Below, piece after piece: positions 11,793 to 22,221 of a DNA stretch of 64,000 bases. Position numbers and translations under genes: made by a program. How positions within the stretch are numbered: position 1 is the stretch's first letter; every line of letters begins with the position of its first letter. The stretch is from NCBI RefSeq assembly GCF_005239225.2, contig NC_133297.1, forward strand, positions 20,931,882 to 20,995,881, written 5' to 3'. The notes below the pieces were generated by a model. The model was given only the letters and a program-made list of their open reading frames with translations. It had not been told where the DNA came from and ran no database searches. Origin of the DNA: Populus alba (lineage: Eukaryota > Streptophyta > Magnoliopsida > Malpighiales > Salicaceae).

Positions 11793-13203
11793 TGACATGA
11801 CCAAAAGATTGATGTCTTCTCCCAAGTGCAGGAGTGTCGAAGTAATAAATAATCCGTCAAGACCACGGTCGAACCATAGGGAGGTTAACTATATAAATTA
11901 TAAATAACAACACAACAACAACAACAACAACAATAATAATAAGTAGTAGTAGTAGTGATGATAATGATAGTAATAATAGTAATAGTAATAATAAAGAGGA
12001 CTTTAAGATGTACAATTAATGTGAGGATTAAACAATGATAAAAACGAATGTCAAGGTTAGAGGATCCACTAATGGTACTTCAAACAAGTATAATATAAAC
12101 TCTGATTACTCAACTGGAAACCACACACAAAAAGAGGTTCCAACCAGATTTTAAATTGATAACATGATTTATCTTATTCAAGTAATGCCAATACTTGTAA
12201 ATATTATCAGGTATTCATGGTGATAGCTTATGTTAACAATAAATCAAGTACCTTTCATAGCTCAGGTGTAGGTTATACCATACGGTTGGGCTATGAAAGT
12301 GCCAAGATTTTTTTTGTACCAAGGGTTGTTCAACACAAATCTAGATTAACCATTTAACAAGCAAGGTATTAAGAGTGAGCAAGATAATAAATATAAACAT
12401 GTTAGTATCAATCATTAAAGTCCATGTGGAGTTTATACTATACTTATTCTTACACCATTAGTGTAATATTTTCACCTTGATATAATAGATTTAGCTAAAC
12501 ATAATGAAAGAAAGAAACATAAATAAACAAGATAAGAACATAATTCTATAAGTAAAGGAAAGGAAATGAAAAAGCACAAACAAGAGATTAATATAACATA
12601 AAATAAAACTTAAACATTACAAAATACAAAGAAAGAGAGCAAGAGCATGATCTTGATCTGAACACTGAAATGCCTAAATGCATGGCAAATGCCTCCTTTT
12701 ATAGGCTAAAATTTGGAACTATTGATTTGATGACTAATTGTTGAGTGGGTGGCCAACTCTTGACTTGGTGAAAATCCTTATCTTCTTGTCTGAATAAAAC
12801 ATCATTGCTAACATCATAACTGGAACCAGATATACACATGAAAGTTCTAGGAAATTATCTTATCTTTTCCAGAAAAAAAAAAATTGAGGTCATTTGGACT
12901 TCTAGAACTCGAGATATGGGTTGAACACTGAACAGTGTCTAGGATGCAAGACAGATTCGGAGTTCTCCGTTGTTGCTATAATTTGGACTTGAAAACGGCC
13001 TTTTTAAATCTTGGACTCCACATGACAGTTGTAGGCATATGTCTTACCAAATCTATCTAAACAATTAAGGTCATTTGCACATCTAGAACTCGAGATATGA
13101 CCCAATTACCAAACAGTGTTCCAGTTTGGACTACACCAACATCTCTTTTCTAAGTTTGGCCCTCTCTTTGTCATTTCAATTTCAATACTTAAACTCATCA
13201 TTC
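11793..13203 (-). mobile_element. Athila-type LTR fused to reverse transcriptase, second copy
   Basis: Near-identical to 7193-8604, including the ATCCGTCAAGACCACGG variant near its 3' end and the LTR-to-RT junction. The 4603-bp spacing between homologous bases (for example 8513 and 13116) defines the long unit. Confidence 0.85.
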
Positions 13204-13892
13204 AATCCTTTTCAATACTTTGTAAGTTAGTCAAACAATCATCAAATGAATCACCAAAAACAGAAAAATCATCCATAAAAATCTTAAGAAAACGTTCAAC
13301 CATATCACTAAATATGCTAAGTATGCACCTTTGAAACGTGGCTGGTGCATTACAAAATCTAAAAAGCATCCTTTTATATGCAAAAGTACCAAATGGACAT
13401 GTGAAAGTAGTCTTCTCTTGATCTTCCAATGCAATTTCAATTTGATTATAACCTGAATAGCCATCTAGGAAACAATAGAATTCATGACCTGCAACTCTTT
13501 TTAGGATTTAATCCATGAAAGGTAAAGGGAAATGATCTTTTCTAGTCATTGAATTAAGTTTCCTATAGTCAATGCACATGCGCCAACCAGTAATAGTCCT
13601 AGTTAGAATTAACTTATTTTTCTCATTTGTTATCACAATGACTTCAGACTTTTTGGGTACAACTTGGGTAGGACTTACCCATTTGCTGTCAGAAATAGGA
13701 TAAATGACTCCATTATCTAGAAGCTTAATGACTTCATTTTTCACTGCTTCTTTCATATTAGGATTAAGCCTTCGTTGCATATCTCTAAAGGGTTTAGCAT
13801 TTTCCTCCAAATAAATCATGTGTGTGCAAATCAAAGGGCTAATTCCTTTTATGTCAGTTATGGTCCATCCTAATGCATTTTTGTGCATTTTC
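13204..13892 (-). pseudogene. Truncated reverse transcriptase, edge of tandem array
   Basis: This is a copy of 8605-9292 with the same RT motifs (WRMCIDYRKLN, FMDDFSVFG), the same Gln-to-TAA stop and the same LTR fusion. It follows the other copy base by base up to ...gtgcattttc (13892), then passes abruptly into unrelated DNA. The break is internal to pol, so this end of the array is a rearrangement breakpoint and not an element terminus. Confidence 0.85.
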
Positions 13893-14829
13893 CTCTTTCC
13901 TTTTATGCTAATTTCATTAAATTCACACACATATTCTCAAAAAAAAAAAAACTCTATTATAATAGATTCAATAAGGAAAAACCACAATTCCCCTATTTTC
14001 TCTTTATATGGCTGACCACCCCTTACTTAATTACCCATGCATTTTCTTTAATAAATCATTATGATTTCATGCCCCCAATCACATACAACACATGAATTAA
14101 CTTAATTTTAACAATTAACATATTTTCCCAAATTCAAGTCCCTAATCTAAAATTCAACATTAAGGTATCAATTCATAGTCAAATTTAAAACGACTTATAA
14201 AACCATGTTTAGAACTCCTTACTTGATACAAATCAAAGTCTCGATCTTCAATCTGTTAAAAATTTTCAACTCCACCTTCTTCCTATGATGCAGTTGGCCT
14301 TCCCTCCTCTTTCTTTGTTCAAATTTTCTTGTTAATCTCTTGCCCACAAGTGTTTATTCTACCTATAAACCCTTAATTTTGGATGGGTTCTTGGAATTTT
14401 GATATTTTTCTCTTGATTTGAAAAGAATAAATTCAAAATCTCCCTCCCTTTCTTTTAATATTGTTGTAGATTTTTTATGAGCAAGGGAGAGGGTATTTAT
14501 AGCCCATAATTTCTCTCATTTGCACTTAGACCCTATTTCATTTAAGTGTACTAGTTTTGCCGCACATCTTTTTCTTCTTATAATTAAGTTATACCTCTTT
14601 TCATTTCTTATAATTCCACCCCTCAACTTTTTAGTTTAGTTTATGTTCTTTAATTAATCCAACCCTCAATATTTCTTGGTTAATTTATAATGTCTCGAAA
14701 TATTTCATTCGAAAATTTATATCCAAAAATTTTTGAATTCTTGTTTTTATTTAAATCTATACATGAATTTCTTCGCTTTTATTTTCCATTTATTTAGTTT
14801 GCAATTTATGCAAACATTTATTTCATGGG
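13893..14829. other. AT-rich non-coding DNA with a minus-strand TATA-like block
   Basis: No convincing coding region. CTATAAATACCC on the minus strand (14491-14502) is followed by a pyrimidine/purine-rich stretch, which could be the promoter of an unidentified LTR. No terminal repeats or primer-binding site could be matched. Confidence 0.4.
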
Positions 14830-16297
14830 ATTTACAGAATCATTGATGAATGATGAAACGACAATGAAATGTTTGATTGAATTCTTGACAAATGTTGAAA
14901 CGACTATGAAAAGTTGATCAAGTTCTTGATGAATGTTGAAACGATAATGAAAATGTTAATATTCTGAAATGACTTGTTTGAGGAGGATATATTATTGCAT
15001 TATGATGAATATTAAACCAACTATGAGATATTAATTGAGCTGTTTTGAAATTAGGCTGCTAACAAATGTCAAACCAATTATGGAATGTTGATTGTGATTG
15101 ATGATTAGCTTCAGCTAATGGCATCCGAGATGGATGACCGGTTTGTGCTTGATGACTAGCTTTGGCTGGCTAATGGCATCCGAGATGGATAATCGGGTTG
15201 TGCTTGATGACTAGCTTCGGCTAATGGCATCCAAAATGGATGACCGGGTTATAGTTGATGATTAATTTTGGTAAATGGCATCCTAGATGAATAACCGAGT
15301 TGATTATGACGATTGGCTTCTGCTAATGATATTCATAAGAGATGATGGGTTTGACTTCATGAGATTAGTTTTGGTTAACGACATTCGAGATGGATGATCG
15401 AGTTTAGATATTATGATTAGCTATGGTTAAAAGCATCCAAGGTGGATGACCAAGTTAAGGTGAAGTAATTAACCCCGATCAAAGATTAAACTTTGGCCTT
15501 ACCACTCTTATAGAGAGGTTGGGGCATATGAATGAGGATAATACATCTAGCAAAATAATGAAGATTGAACAATGTATATGAGAAGTGAATGAAATAATGT
15601 ACTTGAACAATGTATATGAGAAGTGAATGAAATAATGTACTCACCTTTAGTTGATAACGAAAAGTAACGATAATGTCCTTCTAGTTGTTATTATTATGTT
15701 TAGATTATTTACAATTCTTATATCTATGTTGTTTTTATAAAAGGGACATCACATAATCAAGGTGCATAGGAAAATCATTCCACGAGTTCACATATTTTGA
15801 AAGGTGCTATATAATTGTATGTCTTAATTACGTGTTATGTTGAATATTTGCCATTTGGCACTTTTGTAAGGACTTGTAATGAAAACTGTAACGGAACATG
15901 GAAGTGGATGTGCGAACATGTAGATACGATGTCATGAATATATTTATGTGGTACTCGTTTTTATGAGGATGTTGTGTTGTGAATTCATATAAGGATCGTA
16001 TGAAAGAAAGTACTAGTTGTGTAAAATTATCATTCGACACTCATGTATAAACTCGTGTTGATAATTGATAACAAGACTAGAACAAGAATGCAAACTCATG
16101 AGTATGTCAATATGAAGTAATGTAAATTTAGGAATATGAAAATATAATATTATAGGCATATGCATTGAGTATCCATCTCATGAGAATGTTGATTTACAAA
16201 AATTATATTCGTTTGATGTCACTGTGAGAAGTATCAACAACTTAAATAAATAAAACAAATCCATCGATTTTGGCTTTGAAAAAGTCGAGTCGTTATA
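14830..16297 (+). mobile_element. Minisatellite-bearing LTR-like element, copy X
   Basis: From about 15090 to 16297 it is homologous to 46553-48018: same minisatellite, then a shared tail containing GGGACATCA, GTAATGAAAA, ATATAATATTAT and a terminal GTCGAGTCGTTA. From 14830 to 15075 it matches the minus strand of 31740-32020 (repeated GATGAAACGAC, GAATTCTTGA phrases). The end sequence CGAGTCGTTA(T/C)A is the complement of the TGTAACGAC-type LTR start common in plants, so I read this as LTR or LTR-derived sequence. No coding region is present. Confidence 0.55.
15090..15470 (+). repeat. Degenerate ~50-bp minisatellite (GATTAGCTTCGGCTAATGGC type), locus 1
   Basis: About seven diverged units, each starting near GATTAGCTTCGGCTAATGGC, then a CATCCGAGATGGATGACCGG-like phrase and a spacer. 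The same unit recurs at 19911-20204 and 46553-47260. Confidence 0.8.
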
Positions 16298-17594
16298 GAG
16301 ACTACCAAAATTTCAGTAGAAAAAAAAATGACCCATAATTTTTATTGGTATAATTGCGTTGTTTGATCCTAGGAATGGGAATGTTACATTAAATGGGTCA
16401 AATTAATTTTATTAGAGATTTAATTGGTGAAAATTAAGTTTGGGATCTTTTTTTGGGCTTAATTGAGAGGATTGAAATTTTAGGATACCAAATTTAATTT
16501 TAACAAAGTCAATTGGTTCAAATCATGGGTAAAATTGCAATAAGATTAAAGTTTTATGGTCAATTAAAGGCTAAATTGAAGAAATTTTAAGTCAGTGACC
16601 TTTATATAAAAGATGTCGAACTATGGGGGGAAAATTGAATGAAATCATGGGTGAAATTGAAGAGATTTGAAAGATTACTGGTTAATTACAGACTAAATTA
16701 AAGAAGTCCAAGACCAAGATCTAATGTGAAAAAGGCGCTAGAATTTAGGGCTGAAATTGAAGTTTAGTAGGGGCAAAATTGCATAAATTTAGAAGTTTGA
16801 AGCCAATCAATAGTGTAATTAAGAGAAATCACAAATCAAATGACTAAATTGAACTTTATCAAAACAACACCATTTTGGTTACTGTTCATCATTTTCTTCA
16901 ATTTTCACCTGAAAAGAATACTTAAGGGGCTATTTTTCAAGGGCATTTAATGCTTCATCACTCTATCAAATTTGACAGAACTTGAAATTTGACAGAACTT
17001 GGATAAAAATAATTGTCTAACATTTGACTACACCCTGGTATGGTCTTTTATGGTTGATTGACAATACAATGGTCGTGACGCCAACCAAAAAAGGCCTACT
17101 TAGGCAACCTTCAACTGTTAAATTTGACAATTCATGATGGTCCCTTTGAGCTAACAGTTGGGATACTTTGGAGTTGAATAAAGGGCCATGATTTGGCACC
17201 ATTAAAGATAAAATATTCATCTTTCATCACTATAAATAAAGGTGGATCCCATGGTCTAAGCACAAAAATTTCAGAAGCTAAAGTCGGTCAAAAAACCAGC
17301 TTCTCCCTAGTCTTTTTTTCTCCTTCCTCTCCCGTCTTTCCTTCCCTTTTTTTTGCCATGTTTTTGCCGTCATTGCTTTCATTGGTCACACGTCAAGTTA
17401 CCCAACACCATCAAGAAAGTTGTTGGCCACTTTTTCGGCTAGGTAAGCCTTCCCCCTTGTCTTTATGTTCTTCTTTTTCACATCTCTTCCCCGCTAGCTA
17501 CTGCATGCAAAATTTGTAAGTAGTGGTGGCATAATTAATTTGCACAGTGGGGTGGGCTCACTTCAGCCAAGCTCATGTAAACACCCAAACGAAA
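16298..17594. other. AT-rich non-coding DNA with plus-strand TATA-like box
   Basis: No coding sequence is supported. Phrases such as GGGTGAAATTGAAG and GGTAAAATTGCAA recur loosely between 16380 and 16860, in the style of degenerate LTR DNA. TATAAATAAA at 17231-17240 followed by a pyrimidine-rich leader could be a retrotransposon promoter. The open frame at 17193-17519 has no recognisable domain. Confidence 0.4.
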
Positions 17595-17603
17595 ATATAT
17601 ATA

Positions 17604-17664
<61 letters not shown>

Positions 17665-17667
17665 TTT
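17595..17667. repeat. (TA)n microsatellite
   Basis: Almost uninterrupted alternating TA, mainly 17609-17657. Confidence 0.95.
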
Positions 17668-17699
17668 AAAGAGAAAGAGAGAGAGAAAGATGGTGATGA

Positions 17700-18115
17700 A
17701 TGCAGTTTTCGCTGCCGATGCAGAAATCGGCAGCGACGCAGATTTCGCTGCCGATGCAGAAGTCGGCAGCGACGCAGTTTTCGCTGCCGATTCTGGATTG
17801 GGCAGCGACGCAGATTTCGCTGCCGATGCAGAAGTCGGTAGCGACGCAGTTTTCGCTGCCGATTTTGGATTGGGCAGCGACGCAGTTTTCGCTGCCGATG
17901 CAGAAATCGGCAGCGACGCAGATTTCGCTGTCGATGCTGAAATCGGCAGCGACGCAGTTTTCGCTGCCGATTCTGGTTTGGGTGCGTCGCTGCCGATTCT
18001 GGATTGGGCAGCGACGCAGTTTTCGCTGCCGATGCAGAAATCGGCAGCGACGCAGATTTCGCTGTCGATGCAGAAATCGGCAGCGATGCAGTTTTCAGCT
18101 GCCGATTTCTCAATC
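17700..18115 (+). repeat. 36-bp GC-rich hairpin satellite
   Basis: About eleven units of 36 bp built from GCCGATGCAGAAATCGGCAG followed by CGACGCAGATTTCGCT. Each unit contains the inverted pair CTGCCGAT / ATCGGCAG, so every unit can fold into a hairpin. Because 36 is a multiple of 3, long open frames appear on both strands (12-residue repeats such as ADAEIGSDADFA). These are products of the repeat and not evidence of a protein. Confidence 0.9.
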
Positions 18116-18227
18116 AACAGTGACGCACAACTGGGAGGGAGGGGTAAAACTGGTTTTAGATAAACCAAACAAGGATAAGGACACACCTAAACCCACCCCC
18201 AAACAACCCAATTCATTTGATGGGTAC

Positions 18228-18235
18228 TATAAATA
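18228..18235 (+). promoter_or_regulatory. TATA box of satellite-rich element Y
   Basis: TATAAATA, followed by a purine-rich leader. The inverted copy has TATAAATGCA at the corresponding place (minus strand, 33681-33690), also flanked by a ...GAGGGG-type purine run. Shared position between copies supports a transposon promoter. Confidence 0.5.
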
Positions 18236-19039
18236 CAAAGAGGGGAGAGAGAATGACCCATCTTCTTCCCAAACCAGCAGCTGCATGTCATTCTTCCCTT
18301 CTCCTTTCACATCAAAAACGTGAATCAAACTAGTAGAGTGTCTTGTGAGCTTGTGAGGGAGAGATGAGACCTTGAGAGAGGAGTGGGCAGCTGCATAGAG
18401 GAGAGGAAAAAGAGAGCTGGAAAACGTGAGAGGAAGAAGAAGGAGGAGAACCAGCAGCTGAAGAGAAAATAATAGTGTCAAACCTTCCTCAAACTTGGTT
18501 AAAATCAGAAGGTATGGGTCATGGAACTCCCTTTCCTCTCCCCCTTAAGATCAAAAACGAAAATGAAGAAGAAAAACCCTAAGAAAAATTGATCTAAGAC
18601 CTAAGCCAACTATGGGGGAAACTGAAATTAACTAGGAGATCTAGCAAACAGAAGTGAAATAAAGTCAATTTCAGAACATCTAACAATTATGATAGAAGCT
18701 GGCTTTAACTATGGGGTAGGCCAGCATGCATGTGTGTGTGTTCTGCTGTGATGTTGGTGCTGAAATTAAATGTGTTCTGTTGTGATGTTGCTGCTGGAAT
18801 TAATGTGTTTTGTTGTGATGATTGTTGCTGCAATTAATGTGTTCTGCTGTGATGTTCTTGCTGGAATTTAATGTGTTCTGTTGTGATGTTAGTGCTGGAA
18901 TTTAATGTGTTCTGCTATGATGTTCTTGCTGGAATTTAATGTGTTCTGCTGTGATGTTAGTGCTGGAATTTAATGTGTTCTGCTGTGATGTTATTGCTGG
19001 AATTTTGTTGAAGAACTATGTGCTGAAATTGATGGTTCC

Positions 19040-19560
19040 GAGTTGTGTGTTGCGCAGCGAAATTCTGTTTCGCTGCCGCAACTGAACCTCCTGCAGCAAA
19101 TTGATATTCGCTTCCGATTTGTGTGCTGCGCAGCGAAATTCTGTTTCGCTGCCGCAACGGAACCTCCTGCAGCGAATTGATATTCGCTGCCGATTTGTGT
19201 GTTGCGCAGCGAAATTCTGTTTCGCTGCCGCAACGGAACCTCCTGCAGCGAATTGATATTCGCTGCCGATTTGTGTGTTGCGCAGCGAAATTCTGTTTCG
19301 CTGCCGCAACTGAACCTACTGCAGCGAATTGATATTCGCTGCCGATTTGTGTGTTGCGCAGCGAAATTATGTTTCGCTACCGCGACTGAACTTCCTACAC
19401 CGAATTGATATTCGCTGCCGAGTTGTGCGTTGTGCAGCGAAACTGGGGCACCAACAGTGATGCAATTTTCGCTGCCGAACTGGCTGCCGCCAGCGAAACA
19501 GTTCTCGCTGCCGAACTGGCAGCCGCAGCGAACCAGTTCTCGCTGCCGAATTCCTACAAT
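19040..19560 (-). repeat. 76-bp satellite with GCAGCGAA hairpins
   Basis: Four to five units spaced 76 bp apart (homologous bases at 19123 and 19199), each with GCGCAGCGAAATTCTGTTTC, CGCTGCCGCAAC and GCAGCGAATTGATATTCGCTGC. The last phrase is a near-perfect inverted repeat. The right part (19430-19560) is more irregular. It shares the core GCAGCGAA/TTCGCTGC with the 36-bp satellite. The long minus-strand open frame across it is a repeat artefact. Confidence 0.85.
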
Positions 19561-19910
19561 AAGCCTCCTAGGCAGGAATGACTTAAATGCTAGTAACAAT
19601 CTCATGTTATGATGGTGTAAAATATGGAACACTTGAATGTGAACATATGAACTCTTGAAATAAGTGTGATGATGAGTATGATTCAAAAATAAAATAAATA
19701 CAACTGTGCTGATTTGTGACCATTGATGTCTTAGGTGGTGCGGTCGGGATTGGACCATCATCAAGACAGGATCGACCCACAGGTGGAGCAGGTAGGTGAC
19801 TTGCACCTTCCTTTTTCTTACGTTGAATCTTGAAATATTTTAACTTGAGTACTATCATATTGTTAGAACTGATATTAGATTGTTGAACGCTTAAATGTTG
19901 ATTAAAGATT

Positions 19911-20204
19911 GATTAGCTTCGGCTAATGGCATCCGAATGGATGGCCGGGACAAAAGAGTGATTAGCTTCGGCTAATGGCGTCCGAAGGGATGGCCGGGAC
20001 AAAGAATGATTAGCTTCGGCTAATGGCATCTGAAAGGATGGCCGGGACAAAGGAGTGATTAGCTTCGGCTAATGGCATCCAAACGGATGGCCGGGACAAA
20101 GAATGATTAGCTTTGGCTAATGGCGTCCGAATGGATGGCCGGGATGAAGGACTGATTAGCTTCGGCTAATGGCATCCAAACGGATGGATGGCCGGGATAA
20201 AAGA
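19911..20204 (+). repeat. 48-49-bp minisatellite (GATTAGCTTCGGCTAATGGC), locus 2
   Basis: Six well-conserved units begin at 19911, 19960, 20008, 20057 and onward, each GATTAGCTTCGGCTAATGGC followed by ATCCGAATGGATGGCCGGGA and a short spacer. It is the most homogeneous of the three loci. GATTAGC...GGCTAAT forms a short inverted repeat inside each unit. Confidence 0.9.
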
Positions 20205-20350
20205 GTGACTTCGCTGCCGATTCTGGATCGGCAGCGACCCAGATTCCGCTGCCGATACAGAAATCGGCAGCGACGCAGATTCCGCTGCCGATTCTGGATC
20301 GGCAGCAACACAGTTTTCGCTGCTGATTCCTTGATCGGCAGCAACGCAGC
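20205..20350 (+). repeat. Short GC-rich hairpin satellite
   Basis: Four units of the same type as 17700-18115 (TTCGCTGCCGATTC, GATCGGCAGCGAC), inserted between minisatellite units: a normal minisatellite phrase (ATGGCCGACACAAATG) resumes at about 20362. Confidence 0.85.
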
Positions 20351-20959
20351 TTTCACCATGGATGGCCGACACAAATGAATGAGTAGTTTTGGCGAATGGC
20401 ATCCGAAAACTTGTGTATCTATATGTACTACTAGTTGTTGTAGCAAATACATGAAGAAATTATAATTGTTAATGTTTTATTTAATTGCCAAACCGTGAGT
20501 TACCATTCTTATTATTATTAAATATTTGCATTCTCTTAAATGTTTGTACTGCTGCAGGGACTTCACACCAACGAGATGTCGAGGAAACCCGATACACGGG
20601 AACCTATTTTGCAAGGAATTATGTAGATGTATCTTAAATCACAATGTATTTTGTATGGATCAATGTACTGAATGTATAACTTTTATTAGATCCTTTTTGT
20701 TTAAAATTGTGATGACTATTAGTAGGAGAAGACTGTAAACTCATGTCTATGTATATATTTTAATATGAACTTCAAATCAAGCAACCTTAATATTACGTGT
20801 TTGTGTAAGATTCACTTTGAAATGAAATGTTGATTGTATGAATTGTATTTCGATGATGTGAGGATTTAGATTCATTGATTGCCGGCACCATGTGGATTGA
20901 ATGTATAAAAAAAAAATAAAATTTACTGTTGTGTTGGGCTTGGAAAGCCGGGTTGTTAC

Positions 20960-22056
20960 AGCTCATGTGGTTGCGTTGGGCCTAGCCCATCCAAAAAAAA
21001 AAAGAGTTTGTTGGGTCGTCAGTCGGCCTACACTGACTTAGTCGAGCTAGACTCATGTCGACCTAGCCCAGATAGCTAGGTCGAGTCCGGCCCAATTTAT
21101 ATTTAATAATAATAATATATAATTAAAAAAATAAAAAAATCCAAAAAATTTACAATGGTCATTTCAAAATATTTGTGATTTTCTCGCATGTTTCCAATAA
21201 TTTTATATAATATCGGGCTATATATTTGCATTGTAAGATACATATGTAGTATTAAAATACCCGATTTTCTCTGAAACTTTCTTAAAAAAATTTGAAAACT
21301 AAAAAAAAATTAATTTAATTTCCTTTTTGAAAAAAAATAAAAAAATAAAACAAAAAAAATATTTTGTTTTTGTGCATGCAACCAAATCCTAAAAGGTTTC
21401 CAAGCATATTTTCATAAGAAAAACAAAAAATTGCATCTTTCTCATGTTTGAAATATAAAATAGATATTATAATCAATTTATGATTACTGTTAAGATTTGA
21501 TCAAAATATAAAAAATCCTTCATTAATCATTTTGTTCACTTTATATTTAAAGTGTTAAGATGTAGCTTTAGACTTTAATGTTTAAAGTGTAAAACTACAC
21601 AATTGAGTATAATCTTAGGTATTAAAGATACAAAGAAACAAATGTGATGATAAATTTAGACCTTAGAATGATCAGGATTTAACCTAATAAGGTAGAGACT
21701 CTCTCACAAAGGAAGATTTGCCTTAGACCTTAGTAAAAGATCAATGAATAGATACTTGAGTTAGAAAAACAATCAAATAACAATGTAGCGTACCTTAAGT
21801 AAGGTGCACTGGGGTGACAGGTCTTCCTCTTGCACAACCAGTCCCTTATCCGGACTCTCACAGACCATAGGTTTCATAGTAACCATAATTATAGGTGGCG
21901 ACGCCTGAACCTTATAGTCATAACTTTATGATTATACTCAAAACCCTTTCCTTTTCAATACCTTTTAGGATGCTAATTCATCATTTGATGTCGTCCCGCG
22001 ACACTAAATTCCTAATTTTTTTTCAAGTATGGGCGTTGGACCCATCTAGGCTACTT
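20960..22056. other. AT-rich non-coding DNA; possible Ogre/Tat-type LTR end
   Basis: No coding region. From 21780 to 21905 there is a sequence (GTGACAGGTCTTCC, ACAACCAGTCCCTTATCC, CATAGGTTTC, GGTGGCGACGCC) that from memory resembles the LTR end and tRNA-Arg primer-binding region of Ogre/Tat gypsy elements. The rest is A/T-rich with many A and T runs. The LINE inserted at its right edge. Confidence 0.35.
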
Positions 22057-22073
22057 AAGATTACACTAATACA
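22057..22073 (+). repeat. Left target-site duplication of LINE
   Basis: AAGATTACACTAATACA, identical to 28203-28219 on the far side of the LINE. Confidence 0.9.
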
Positions 22074-22221
22074 GTCGAGCCTTGAGCGAGAAACAAGAGA
22101 GAGAAGCTCTCCTTCCCCTACGGAAATAGTTTCCTTTGTTCATGGCACCAGCTCAAATTTGAATTTCTGGTTACTGTAGCTCCCCCCTCTTCATGCTCAT
22201 CTTCTGCTCTATACTTTCTTT

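Larger units (their letters stand above)
1..13892 (-). repeat. Tandem array of defective Athila-type retrotransposon units
   Basis: The same LTR-PBS-gag block recurs head to tail on the minus strand. Primer-binding sites at 2092, 4631, 7170 and 11770 give spacings of 2539, 2539 and 4600 bp. The short unit is a 3' partial LTR (about 1.13 kb), PBS and truncated gag. The long unit adds the gag 3' end, a protease remnant and reverse transcriptase. Short and long units differ by one 2062-bp deletion bounded by GTTGA (8317-8321 and 10379-10383 in the long unit; fused at 697, 3240 and 5778). Copies look almost identical by eye, with only scattered substitutions and homopolymer indels. The array begins inside an LTR at the window edge and ends abruptly at 13892 inside reverse transcriptase. 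Integrase, RNase H and the LTR 5' end are missing throughout. A tandem assembly artefact cannot be excluded, but copy-specific variants argue against simple duplication of reads. Confidence 0.9.
17668..20959 (+). mobile_element. Satellite-rich large LTR-like element, copy Y
   Basis: The block combines, in order: the 36-bp GC-rich satellite (17700-18115), a TATA box (18228), a run of TGTGTTCTGCTGTGATGTT phrases (18740-19010), a 76-bp satellite (19040-19560), a spacer (19600-19810), the 48-49-bp minisatellite (19911-20204), a second short GC satellite (20205-20350) and a tail ending GGGTTGTTACA (20959). The inverted block at 31392-34060 has the same order of GC repeat, TATA, GC repeat and spacer. 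Ending in ...TTACA fits an LTR end. No gag or pol was found, so it could be a non-autonomous (LARD-like) element or a very long LTR. Confidence 0.5.

Noticed and set aside
17193..17519. 108-codon plus-strand open frame after a TATA box
   Set aside because: Low-complexity Ser/Phe/Pro reading of pyrimidine-rich DNA with no recognisable domain or splice context.
17540..18323. Long overlapping open frames on both strands (up to 207 codons) with 12-residue repeats
   Set aside because: They follow exactly the 36-bp satellite and the (TA)n run. Unit length divisible by three explains the open frames; there is no domain and no conserved start.
18991..19806. 271-codon minus-strand open frame
   Set aside because: It runs through the 76-bp satellite and LTR-like spacer; its N-terminal part matches the spacer of another non-coding copy (32050-32290) and not a protein.
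15090..20204. Regularly spaced repeats resembling a CRISPR array
   Set aside because: Units are adjacent or nearly so, the spacers are not unique, and the genome is a plant with introns and retrotransposons.
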